Origin: an uncultured Dorea sp.
GTDB taxonomy: Bacteria; Bacillota; Clostridia; Lachnospirales; Lachnospiraceae
Length of the DNA stretch: 39,944 bases
Assembly: GCA_910588745.1 (NCBI GenBank)
Contig: CAJURK010000027.1
Location: 1 to 39,944, forward strand
Direction of reading: 5' to 3'
The notes under the pieces were generated by a model. It made no database searches. It had not been told where the DNA came from and saw only the letters and a list, made by a program, of their open reading frames with translations. Position numbers and translations under genes: made by a program. Shown piece after piece: positions 32,482 through 39,944 of this stretch (position 1 is the first letter of the stretch; each line of letters starts with the position of its first letter).

Positions 32482-34116
32482 ATGATCAGCACAAGCAACA
32501 TTACTTTGCGCGTAGGCAAAAAAGCGCTGTTCGAGGATGTGAATATCAAATTCACCGAAGGAAACTGCTACGGCCTGATTGGCGCCAACGGCGCCGGCAA
32601 ATCTACCTTTCTGAAAATATTATCCGGCCAGCTTGAACCCTCCGCCGGCGAAGTCATCCTTACGCCCGGCGACCGGCTTTCATTCTTGCAGCAGGATCAT
32701 TTTAAATATGACGAATACACCGTTCTCGACACCGTAATCATGGGAAATGCTAGGCTCTACGAAATTATGAAAGAAAAAGACGCCATCTACGCAAAGGAAG
32801 ATTTTACTAACGAGGACGGCATCAAGGCCAGCGAACTGGAGGCAGAATTCGCTTCCATGAACGGCTGGGAAGCGGAATCAGAAGCCGCATCCCTGTTAAA
32901 CGGCCTCGGCATTGGCACAGAACTCCACGATAACGGCATGGACAGTTTGGAAGGCCCGGAAAAAGTAAAGGTTCTGCTTGCCCAGGCGTTGTTCGGAAGC
33001 CCTGATATCCTGCTTCTTGACGAGCCGACCAACCATTTGGATTTAGACGCCATCGGATGGCTGGAAGAATTTCTCATTAATTTTGAGAATACCGTTATCG
33101 TGGTATCCCACGATCGGTACTTCCTGAATAAGGTCTGCACCCAGATTGCCGACATTGACTACGGCAAGATTAAGCTGTACGCCGGAAACTACGATTTTTG
33201 GTATGAATCCAGCCAGCTTCTGATCCGCCAGATGAAAGAAGCTAACAAGAAAAAGGAAGAAAAGATCAAAGAACTGCAGGAATTTATTTCCCGGTTCAGC
33301 GCAAACGCTTCCAAATCCAAGCAGGCCACTTCCAGAAAACGGGCTTTGGAGAAAATTCAGTTAGACGACATCCAGCCCTCCAGCCGAAAATATCCTTACA
33401 TCAATTTTACCCCTAACCGTTCCATTGGTAACGAAGTGCTTACCGTAGAAGGCATCAGTAAATCTATCAATGGCGAGAAAGTTTTAGACAATATCAGCTT
33501 TACGTTAGGGCACGACGATAAGGTTGCGTTTGTCGGCGGAAATGAACTTGCCAAAACCGTCCTGTTCCAGATTCTTATGGGCGAAATCGAACCGGACAAA
33601 GGCACTTATAAATGGGGCGTTACCACTTCTCAGGCTTATTTCCCGCTGGATTCCGGCAGTGAATTTGACAACGACGACACCATCGTGGAATGGCTGACCC
33701 AGTATTCGGAAAACAAAGATGTCACTTATGTCAGGGGATTTCTTGGACGGATGCTTTTCGGCGGAGACGACGGCGTTAAAAAAGTCCGGGTTCTGTCGGG
33801 CGGGGAAAAGGTTCGCTGCCTTTTATCTAAAATGATGATCTCCGGCGCCAACGTACTGCTGTTTGACGAACCCACCAATCACTTAGACATGGAATCCATC
33901 ACTGCCTTAAACAACGGCATGATTAAATTCCCCGGCGTGATTCTCTTTACCTCAAGGGATCATCAGATCGTCCAGACCACAGCCAACCGAATTATGGAAA
34001 TTGTTCCCGGCGGCAAACTAATTGACAAGATTACTACCTACGACGAATACTTAGAAAACGACGAGATGGCAAGAAAACGCCAGACCTACAGCATACAAAA
34101 AGAAGAGGACGACTAA
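32482..34116 (+). CDS. ABC-F family ATPase (YkpA/YbiT-like)
   Basis: The 544-residue protein has two ABC domains joined by a charged linker (~245-300) and no membrane segment, so it is a ribosome-associated ABC-F protein rather than a transporter. Domain 1 has Walker A GANGAGKS (34-41) and Walker B ILLLDEPTNHLD, but its signature reads LEGPEK instead of LSGGEK. Domain 2 has the signature LSGGEK and Walker B VLLFDEPTNHLD, but its Walker A reads GGNELAKT. ABC-F proteins act on stalled or antibiotic-bound ribosomes. It stands alone on the plus strand with its own promoter and a leader hairpin, which fits regulation by attenuation; no resistance phenotype can be assigned. Confidence 0.92.
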   Translation: MISTSNITLRVGKKALFEDVNIKFTEGNCYGLIGANGAGKSTFLKILSGQLEPSAGEVILTPGDRLSFLQQDHFKYDEYTVLDTVIMGNARLYEIMKEKDAIYAKEDFTNEDGIKASELEAEFASMNGWEAESEAASLLNGLGIGTELHDNGMDSLEGPEKVKVLLAQALFGSPDILLLDEPTNHLDLDAIGWLEEFLINFENTVIVVSHDRYFLNKVCTQIADIDYGKIKLYAGNYDFWYESSQLLIRQMKEANKKKEEKIKELQEFISRFSANASKSKQATSRKRALEKIQLDDIQPSSRKYPYINFTPNRSIGNEVLTVEGISKSINGEKVLDNISFTLGHDDKVAFVGGNELAKTVLFQILMGEIEPDKGTYKWGVTTSQAYFPLDSGSEFDNDDTIVEWLTQYSENKDVTYVRGFLGRMLFGGDDGVKKVRVLSGGEKVRCLLSKMMISGANVLLFDEPTNHLDMESITALNNGMIKFPGVILFTSRDHQIVQTTANRIMEIVPGGKLIDKITTYDEYLENDEMARKRQTYSIQKEEDD

Positions 34117-34196
34117 AGCGCGCTTAAAAAGCTCTCTCTGGCAGATGTATAGAGGGGTATGCAGACGTTTAAGATAAAATTTCAGACATGTACGCA

Positions 34197-34303
34197 GAGA
34201 AAGAGCTGCCGAAAAATGTCTTTTCATACAAGATACAGATTTAATTCACAAGAACCCATGCTGTATATTGTGTGATAAGAACATGTTCCGGCAGCTCTTT
34301 CTC
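34197..34303. terminator. Structured convergent intergenic region with a perfect 15-bp inverted repeat
   Basis: GAGAAAGAGCTGCCG (34197-34211) is exactly complementary to 34289-34303. The 77-base interior has its own ATACAG/CTGTAT pairing and a GAACATGTTC palindrome. It lies between the stops of the ABC-F gene and asd. It probably ends transcription from one or both sides, but the large loop is unusual for a simple terminator. Confidence 0.5.
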
Positions 34304-34312
34304 CTTTAGATA

Positions 34313-35398
34313 TTATTTCTTAACAATATAACCTTTCGCCGTCAAAGTCTCCGCGCAGAGTACTGCTCCGCCTGCCGCACCGCGGATGGTGTTGTGGGAC
34401 AGTCCCACAAACTTATAATCGAACATGCTGTCTTCCCGAAGTCGTCCAATGGAAACGCCCATGCCATTTTCGTAATCCACGTCTAACTTCACCTGCGGGC
34501 GGTTATCCTCCTCTAGGTACTGGATAAATTGTTTCGGCGCGCTTGGAAGCGCCTCTTCCTGCGGGAATCCCTTGAACTTTTTCAAAGCTTCAACCAACTG
34601 TTCTTTCGTCGGCTTCTTTTCAAAATTGATAAATACGGCCGCAGTATGCCCGTTCAGCACCGGAACCCGGATACACTGGCAGGTAATCTTCGGAAGGGCG
34701 GCCTTCACAATCTGTCCGTTCTCTACGCTGCCAAGAACGCGCAATGGCTCCTGCTCGCTCTTCTCTTCTTCGCCGCCAATATAAGGAATGATATTTTCAA
34801 CCATCTCCGGCCAATCCTGAAAGGTTTTTCCCGCGCCGGAAATCGCCTGATAAGTAGTAACCACCAATTCCTTCGGGCCAAATTCTTTCCATGCCGCCAA
34901 ACAAGGCGCATAACTCTGGATAGAGCAGTTCGGTTTCACCGCGATAAACCCTCTGGAAGTCCCCAAGCGTTTCTTTTGAGATGCAATCACGTCAAAATGC
35001 TCCGGGTTAATCTCCGGAACCACCATGGGAACATCCGGCGTCCATCTGTGAGCGCTGTTATTGGACACCACCGGCGTCTCCGTCTTCGCATACGCTTCCT
35101 CAATCGCACGGATCTCATCCTTGCCCATATCTACGGCGCTAAAGACGAAATCAACGGTCGCCGCCACTTTTTCTACCTCGTTCACATTCAAAACTACCAG
35201 CTTCCTAACCGCTTCCGGCATAGGCGAAGCCATTTTCCAGCGTCCCCCCACCGCTTCCTCATAGGTCTTTCCCGCAGATCTCGGACTTGCCGCCACCGTA
35301 ACTACCTCAAACCACGGATGATTTTCAAGAAGAGAAATAAATCTCTGTCCCACCATACCCGTAGCTCCCAAAATACCCACTTTTAATTTCTGTTCCAT
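34313..35398 (-). CDS. asd: Aspartate-semialdehyde dehydrogenase
   Basis: Asd reduces aspartyl phosphate to aspartate semialdehyde, the branch point to lysine, diaminopimelate, threonine and methionine. The 361-residue protein has the NADP-binding start LGATGMVGQRF, the catalytic cysteine in KPNCSIQSYAPC, and the AISGAGKTFQDWPEM and CIRVPVLNGHTAA blocks. It belongs to the archaeal/fungal-like branch of Asd, which is common in clostridia. The start at 35398 has GGAGG upstream and removes 33 unrelated residues of the longer open frame, which would run into argH. It is the last gene of a queH-argH-asd series. Confidence 0.95.
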   Translation of the reverse strand: MEQKLKVGILGATGMVGQRFISLLENHPWFEVVTVAASPRSAGKTYEEAVGGRWKMASPMPEAVRKLVVLNVNEVEKVAATVDFVFSAVDMGKDEIRAIEEAYAKTETPVVSNNSAHRWTPDVPMVVPEINPEHFDVIASQKKRLGTSRGFIAVKPNCSIQSYAPCLAAWKEFGPKELVVTTYQAISGAGKTFQDWPEMVENIIPYIGGEEEKSEQEPLRVLGSVENGQIVKAALPKITCQCIRVPVLNGHTAAVFINFEKKPTKEQLVEALKKFKGFPQEEALPSAPKQFIQYLEEDNRPQVKLDVDYENGMGVSIGRLREDSMFDYKFVGLSHNTIRGAAGGAVLCAETLTAKGYIVKK

Positions 35399-35489
35399 TC
35401 CTTTTTCCTCCTTTTCCCAAACAAAGCCGCACGTCCGTATTTCCAGAAGCGCAGGCTCCGTTTCAGGCTTATCTTCCTGCCGTTTTTTG

Positions 35490-36872
35490 CTACTCATATT
35501 CCCTCAGATACTTCTTGTATAATTTAATTACCTGCGCCATTGCCGTCTTTCCCGGCGCCCCCACGGTGACTCGCTTATTCACACAGGTCTCCATGCTGAT
35601 AGCTTCATAAATATCTTCCCCGAATACCGGTGAAATCTCCTGGTACTCTTCAAGCTTCATATCGTCCAGCGCAATATCCTTCTCGATACAATGCAAAACC
35701 AGTCTTCCTACGATGCCGTGCGCGTCCCGGAACGGAACTCCATGGTTCACCAGATAATCCGCCGCGTCCGTTGCATTGGTAAATCCTTTTCTTGCGCTTT
35801 TTGCCATGCGCTCCGTCCGAAACTGCATTGTCCTTAACATCCCGGTAAACAAAGCGATACAACCTTTCGCCGTGTCCATAGCGTCAAAGCACATCTCCTT
35901 ATCTTCCTGCATGTCCTTATTGTATGCAAGCGGAATTCCTTTCATCGTAGTCAATAGAGACATCAAAGCCCCATACACCCGGCCGGTCTTGCCCCGCACC
36001 AGCTCCGCGATATCCGGATTCTTTTTCTGAGGCATAATACTGCTTCCGGTACTGTACCCATCGTCTATCTCCACGAACTGATACTCGTTGGAATTCCAGA
36101 CAATGACTTCTTCCGCAAAACGAGAAAGATGCATCATCACAATTGAGAGCGCCGAGAGAAGCTCAATCAGATAATCCCGGTCCGATACTCCGTCCATGCT
36201 GTTTAGGGTAGGCCCGTCAAATCCCAAAAGTTTCGCCGTATATTCCCGATCCAAAGGATAAGTGGTTCCCGCAAGCGCGCCGGAACCCAAAGGACAGGTT
36301 CCCATTCTCTTATAAATGTCCCGCACTCTCTCATGATCCCGCTTAAACATCTCAAAATATGCGCCCATATGATGCGCCAGCGTAATCGGCTGCGCTTTCT
36401 GCAAATGGGTAAACCCCGGCATAATGGTTTCTATATGCTCCTCCATAATTCCAAGAATCGCCCTGAGAAGTTCTTTCAGCAAATGATCCGTCTGGGTAAT
36501 CTCATCCCTGGTATAAAGCTTCATATCCAACGCCACCTGATCGTTCCTGCTCCGCCCGGTATGAAGCTTCTTCCCCACGTCTCCGATCCGGGAAATCAAG
36601 ACTGCCTCCACGAAGCTGTGGATATCCTCATAATCCTCCGATATCACAAGCTTTCCTTTCTCTACATCCGACAGGATTCCCTCCAAACCGTCTATAATCT
36701 TTTCTTTTTCGATATCTGTAAGAATTCCCTGCTTTGCAAGCATCATCACGTGAGCAATACTGCCGCGGATATCCTGCACATACAGCTTTTTATCAAATGA
36801 AATTGACGCGTTAAAATTATAAACAAGCTGATCCGTTTCCTTTGTAAAACGGCCGCCCCATAACTGTGCCAT
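35490..36872 (-). CDS. argH: Argininosuccinate lyase
   Basis: ArgH splits argininosuccinate to arginine and fumarate, the last step of arginine synthesis. The 460 residues match the family. The opening LWGGRFTKETD, HTGRSRNDQVA, TVMPGFTHLQ-like IMPGFTHLQKAQP and the fumarase-superfamily signature GSSIMPQKKNPD are all intact. argG is not next to it in this window. It lies ~90 bases before asd on the same strand; the two may share a transcript, although they serve different amino-acid pathways. Confidence 0.97.
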   Translation of the reverse strand: MAQLWGGRFTKETDQLVYNFNASISFDKKLYVQDIRGSIAHVMMLAKQGILTDIEKEKIIDGLEGILSDVEKGKLVISEDYEDIHSFVEAVLISRIGDVGKKLHTGRSRNDQVALDMKLYTRDEITQTDHLLKELLRAILGIMEEHIETIMPGFTHLQKAQPITLAHHMGAYFEMFKRDHERVRDIYKRMGTCPLGSGALAGTTYPLDREYTAKLLGFDGPTLNSMDGVSDRDYLIELLSALSIVMMHLSRFAEEVIVWNSNEYQFVEIDDGYSTGSSIMPQKKNPDIAELVRGKTGRVYGALMSLLTTMKGIPLAYNKDMQEDKEMCFDAMDTAKGCIALFTGMLRTMQFRTERMAKSARKGFTNATDAADYLVNHGVPFRDAHGIVGRLVLHCIEKDIALDDMKLEEYQEISPVFGEDIYEAISMETCVNKRVTVGAPGKTAMAQVIKLYKKYLREYE

Positions 36873-36993
36873 TTTCAGCCCCTCTTTCTGGTTATTTTCT
36901 AATAAATTTTCAGTTTAACATTCTACCACACTTATTCCTTCTTGAAAACCCTCGAAACACAATTAAACAGGAAACTCCCTGCCGATTCTTTGT

Positions 36994-37638
36994 TCACTCC
37001 GCCTGTGGATCCTGGCCGCGGCCCAACCGCTTTCTGGCTTCTTCATAGGAATAAACGCAGCCGCAGTAATCCTGCCGGTAAAGTCCATACTTGGCCGACA
37101 ATTCGACAGAACGCTTATATCCGTTCTTTTTCTTAAAATCGGAAGGCAGATAAGGAATCCCGTATTCTTCTCCCAGTCTTTTTCCAATCGCATTTAATTT
37201 ATCAGCCTTTTTTAAAGGGCTGATACTCAGCGTCGTCGTAAAATAATCGTAGCCGCCTTCTTTTGCAAGAACCGCCGCCTCCTTTAGACGCAGCTCATAA
37301 CAGCGCATACACCTCTCCCCGCCTTCCCGCTCCTGCTCCAGCCCCCGGGCCGTCTCATAAAAACGCTCCTTCTCATAAGGGCCGGCCACAAAGGATATCG
37401 GATGCTTTGCAGGCATTTCGCCAATCAATCTCTGCTGCTCTACAATTCTTTTGGAATATTCCGATTCCGGATAAATATTGGGATTATAATAAAACACCGT
37501 AATTTGGAAATACTGGCTTAAGTATTCCAGTACATAACTGCTACAGGGCGCGCAGCAGCTATGAAGCAATAACTTTGGCGCCCTGCGTTCCCGCTCCAGG
37601 CCAGCGATCATTTTCTCAAGTTCTTTCTGATAATTCAT
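36994..37638 (-). CDS. queH: Epoxyqueuosine reductase QueH
   Basis: QueH reduces epoxyqueuosine to queuosine in tRNA and replaces the cobalamin enzyme QueG in many anaerobes. The 214-residue protein has the adjacent cysteine pair and third cysteine in HSCCAPCS (C28, C29, C32), further conserved cysteines in RCMRCYELR, the TTTLSISPLK block and YCGCVYS near the end. These supply the Fe-S cluster and extra metal ligands of the family. It is the first gene of the queH-argH-asd series, preceded by the divergent ABC importer genes. Confidence 0.94.
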   Translation of the reverse strand: MNYQKELEKMIAGLERERRAPKLLLHSCCAPCSSYVLEYLSQYFQITVFYYNPNIYPESEYSKRIVEQQRLIGEMPAKHPISFVAGPYEKERFYETARGLEQEREGGERCMRCYELRLKEAAVLAKEGGYDYFTTTLSISPLKKADKLNAIGKRLGEEYGIPYLPSDFKKKNGYKRSVELSAKYGLYRQDYCGCVYSYEEARKRLGRGQDPQAE

Positions 37639-37800
37639 ATTCCGCCTATCCCCTTATCTGTAAACTTTCTTCCTCTGTATCATTTTAACTATCCTGTAAA
37701 TATTAAGTATATGGTATTTTAAGCATCGCCGCAAGCACTCTTTTCTTACTTTTCCATAAACTAATATATAGAAAAAACTAACGATTCCAAGGAGGCCTGC

Positions 37801-38580
37801 ATGGAACTAACAACCGAACAAATTCTGGAACTAAAGTCAATTTGCTATGCCTATCATAATATGGAAGGAGAGACCCGCGCGCTGGCCGATATCTCATTTG
37901 CCATGAGGGAAGGGGAATTCGTTGCAATCGTAGGTCCTTCCGGATGCGGCAAATCCACCCTATTATCTATCATTGCAGGGCTGATAAAACCTGAAAAAGG
38001 ACTGATAAAAATAGGTGGAAAATACCTGCGCGAAAGTACCACCAACATCGGCTATATGCTGCAACACGATCAGCTTTTTGAATGGCGGACAATTTACCAC
38101 AATGTAATTCTCGGGTTGGAAATCCAACATATGCTGACTACCAAAACAAGGGCGAAGGCGCATGAGCTTCTGGATACCTATGGCTTGAAACAGTTTGAAA
38201 ATGCCAGGCCTTCCGAACTATCCGGAGGAATGCGGCAAAGAGCCGCCCTAGTCCGCACACTGGTGCTAGAACCAGATATCCTTCTGCTGGATGAACCTTT
38301 TTCCGCACTGGACTATCAGACCAGGCTCCGGGTGGGGGATGATATCGGGCAGATTATTAAAAAAGAACATAAAACCGCCATTCTTGTAACCCACGATCTG
38401 TCGGAAGCCATTTCGCTGGCAGACAGAGTCATTATATTGACCTCGCGTCCGGCGACCATCCAGCAGACCCTGCCGCTTATTTTTGATTTGGAGCAGGATA
38501 CCCCTCTGAATCGCAGAAATGCTTCCGAGTTCAAACATTATTTTAATCTTATCTGGAAGGAGTTGAATGAAAATGACTGA
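37801..38580 (+). CDS. ABC importer ATP-binding protein, nitrate/sulfonate/taurine (SsuB/TauB) family
   Basis: The 259-residue ATPase has Walker A GPSGCGKS (45-52), a Q-loop in YMLQHDQLFEWRT, signature LSGGMRQR, Walker B LLLDEPFSALD and the VTHDLSEA H-loop. Sequence style places it with the SsuB/TauB/ThiZ group that imports sulfonates, taurine or thiamine precursors. An AAGGAGG site precedes the ATG. Its last codons overlap the permease start, so the two are coupled. No substrate-binding protein gene is adjacent on either side, which leaves the substrate undefined. Confidence 0.9.
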   Translation: MELTTEQILELKSICYAYHNMEGETRALADISFAMREGEFVAIVGPSGCGKSTLLSIIAGLIKPEKGLIKIGGKYLRESTTNIGYMLQHDQLFEWRTIYHNVILGLEIQHMLTTKTRAKAHELLDTYGLKQFENARPSELSGGMRQRAALVRTLVLEPDILLLDEPFSALDYQTRLRVGDDIGQIIKKEHKTAILVTHDLSEAISLADRVIILTSRPATIQQTLPLIFDLEQDTPLNRRNASEFKHYFNLIWKELNEND

Positions 38581-39370
38581 ATTGTCTGCAGAACAAAAGA
38601 ATTTTCTGCACATCCAAAAGAGGCACCGCCGCGTAGTCGGTGTCTCACGTATCTTAATCCTGCTTAGTTTCCTCTTTATCTGGGAATTTACCGCCAACAC
38701 AGGAATCATAGATTCCTTCATCTTCAGCAGTCCCTCGAAAATTGCGCTCTGCTTTTGGGAACTGACTCTGGATAAAACAATTTTTCTCCATATTGGCGTG
38801 ACCCTCTATGAGACGATCCTAAGCTTTCTGCTGGTGATCGGCATCAGCATCTTAGCCGCAATCGCCCTGTGGTTTTCCCGCAAGCTGTCTGAAATTCTAG
38901 ACCCCTACATGGTGGTGCTGAACAGCCTGCCGAAATCCGCTCTTGCCCCGCTCCTGATCGTATGGCTGGGAGCCAACCGCACCACCATTATCGTAGCAGG
39001 CATGTCCGTAGCGATTTTTGGAAGCATATTAAGCCTCTACAGCAGCTTCATTTCCGTAGACCCGGAAAAAATCAAGCTGATCTACACACTCCAGGGAACC
39101 CGCTTCCACGCAATGACCAAGGTGGTGCTTCCCTCCTCCCTGCCCGCCGTCATCAACATTATGAAGGTCAATATCGGCCTTTGCTTAGTCGGCGTCATTA
39201 TTGGGGAATTCTTAGCGGCAAGAAACGGACTGGGATACCTGATTATTTATTCCAGCCAGGTATTTAAAATGGATTGGCTGCTGTTAGGCATTGTTCTCTT
39301 GTGTATCATGGCAATGCTGTTATACACACTCATCAGCCTCCTTGAAAAATGGTGCGGCAAGCGGTACTAA
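38567..39370 (+). CDS. ABC importer permease, SsuC/TauC family
   Basis: The 267-residue protein has six membrane segments and the EAA-type coupling loop typical of binding-protein-dependent permeases. The segment VVLPSSLPAVINIMKVNIG and the earlier NSLPKSALAPLLIVW match the SsuC/TauC/ThiX group. The start may be the ATG at 38567 or the one two codons later; the AGGAG at 38558-38562 fits the second slightly better. It overlaps the ATPase gene by 14 bases. With that ATPase it would form a heterotetrameric importer that needs an external binding protein from elsewhere in the genome. Confidence 0.9.
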   Translation: MKMTELSAEQKNFLHIQKRHRRVVGVSRILILLSFLFIWEFTANTGIIDSFIFSSPSKIALCFWELTLDKTIFLHIGVTLYETILSFLLVIGISILAAIALWFSRKLSEILDPYMVVLNSLPKSALAPLLIVWLGANRTTIIVAGMSVAIFGSILSLYSSFISVDPEKIKLIYTLQGTRFHAMTKVVLPSSLPAVINIMKVNIGLCLVGVIIGEFLAARNGLGYLIIYSSQVFKMDWLLLGIVLLCIMAMLLYTLISLLEKWCGKRY

Positions 39371-39395
39371 TCCGTATTGTCCCTCCATTCATATT

Positions 39396-39423
39396 AAAAA
39401 AGCAGCTGCATGACACGGCTGCT
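39396..39423 (-). terminator. Terminator downstream of the small unknown gene
   Basis: The minus strand reads AGCAGC, an 11-base loop, GCTGCT and then TTTTTT. It ends the minus-strand gene at 39538-39798 and lies just past the convergent permease stop. The remaining 39424-39537 holds no feature I can support. Confidence 0.65.
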
Positions 39424-39537
39424 GTACATATCCTGTTATCCATTATACCTTTATACTTCGCGGAGTTTCTTCAGAAAAATATCCGCTTCCTGAAATTCAT
39501 ATCTGGCTATTCTGCGCCGCATAAATAAAACAAACGG

Positions 39538-39798
39538 CTATAGATCGGAGAGTTGATTCAAGACTGTTACGATTTCTTCCATTCCTTCCTCGCTAAATGG
39601 ATAAAACGTCTTCTTCTTTTCCTTCGACGAGGCGTCATAACATTCCGGCCCTTCCCAGATCGTCAATAAAAACTGAGCCTCTTCCTTCCCTTCCTCCAGA
39701 TATTTCTCAATTCGGTAATTATAATTTTTCCTGCTTCCGTGAAATTTTGTCTTTTGATAAAAGGCTAAAGGAAACAGCATTTCTCTGGTCACTAGCAT
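39538..39798 (-). CDS. Small conserved-looking hypothetical protein (86 residues)
   Basis: I do not recognise a defined family. The 86-residue protein is soluble and charged, with a KFHGSRKNYNYRIEK segment, a WEGPECYDASSKEKKKTF segment and a helical end (FSEEGMEEIVTVLNQL). The pattern resembles short uncharacterised proteins that are common in clostridia. The ATG at 39798 has AGGAG seven bases upstream. A longer open frame would run into the tRNA gene and is rejected. It lies 94 bases downstream of a tRNA-Thr gene on the same strand and has its own terminator. Confidence 0.65.
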   Translation of the reverse strand: MLVTREMLFPLAFYQKTKFHGSRKNYNYRIEKYLEEGKEEAQFLLTIWEGPECYDASSKEKKKTFYPFSEEGMEEIVTVLNQLSDL

Positions 39799-39891
39799 AT
39801 GGCTTCTCCTAACTATTCTTTGTCTGCACTGTAAAAGCAACATATAATAAAACACCGCAAACCTCAATGATTCGCGATGTTTTCCTCTGCA

Positions 39892-39944
39892 AGCTGGAAA
39901 TCGGACTTGAACCGACGACCCCTTCATTACGAGTGAAGTGCTCT
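39892..39944 (-). tRNA. tRNA-Thr (anticodon CGT), 3' part
   Basis: Read on the minus strand, the segment gives the end of a D-stem (GAGC), an anticodon stem CTTCA/TGAAG with loop CTCGTAA (anticodon CGT, threonine ACG codon), a five-base variable loop, a T-arm with TTCAAGT, and the acceptor strand TTCCAGC with discriminator T. The terminal CCA is not encoded. The 5' part lies beyond the window. Confidence 0.93.

Noticed and set aside
37639..37800. A possible thiamine or SAM riboswitch upstream of the ABC importer.
   Set aside because: The 162-base region is AT-rich, without the conserved core motifs of known riboswitches or a terminator.
39471..39522. A short minus-strand frame (about 23 codons) after the small unknown gene.
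   Set aside because: There is no ribosome site and it is too short to judge; it may be a remnant.

Overview
The window looks like a chromosomal segment of a Gram-positive, spore-forming, anaerobic gut-type clostridium, most likely a Lachnospiraceae member. The evidence is the gene set and order: gap-pgk-tpiA-gpmI, a nudF-spoIIM-xerD order also known from Bacillus subtilis, RNase Y, a flavoprotein-rubredoxin fusion, an Rrf2-iscS-iscU operon and QueH. Strong AGGAGG ribosome sites, sigma-A promoters with 17-bp spacers and a CGAAC-N4-GTTYG type SOS box agree with this. Most genes lie on the minus strand. Nothing resembles a prophage, insertion sequence, CRISPR array or large mobile island; this is mostly core genome.

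Layout: 1-217 the 5' end of rarA, whose homology stops at the Walker A motif; 552-1397 an AraC/GyrI-type regulator; 1504-2578 a haemerythrin and a flavin reductase-rubredoxin fusion (oxygen or NO handling); 2741-7785 the lower glycolysis operon; 8007-11472 an ECF sigma factor, an unknown membrane protein and an ABC exporter as one overlapping operon; 11598-15711 an iron-sulfur and tRNA thiolation operon (Rrf2 regulator, iscS, iscU, mnmA) plus a PHP phosphoesterase; 15924-17249 a SpoVB/MurJ-like flippase; 17310-19280 a degenerate XerD-like protein, spoIIM and nudF; 19367-20920 RNase Y; 21106-23109 a chemoreceptor; 23306-25090 recX-recA under an SOS box; 25246-26832 a sodium:solute symporter with a repeat-rich leader; 26833-27384 a non-coding block with a 182-bp hairpin element; 27385-32208 ppk, topB and a left-handed beta-helix protein; 32482-34116 an ABC-F ATPase; 34313-37638 queH, argH and asd; 37801-39370 an ABC importer pair without a binding protein; then a small unknown gene and the 3' part of a tRNA-Thr(CGT).

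The most unusual items are: (1) the protein at the xerD position, which keeps a full N-terminal SAM-like domain but lacks almost every catalytic residue of a tyrosine recombinase and ends before the catalytic tyrosine; (2) the long nested inverted-repeat element at 27021-27202; (3) three 15-bp repeats built on the palindrome CGCTTTAAAGCG in the symporter leader, with a one-mismatch copy upstream of the AraC gene; (4) an ABC-F protein in which both halves of one composite ATP site are degenerate. All functional calls rest on reading motifs and synteny by eye; no database search was possible.
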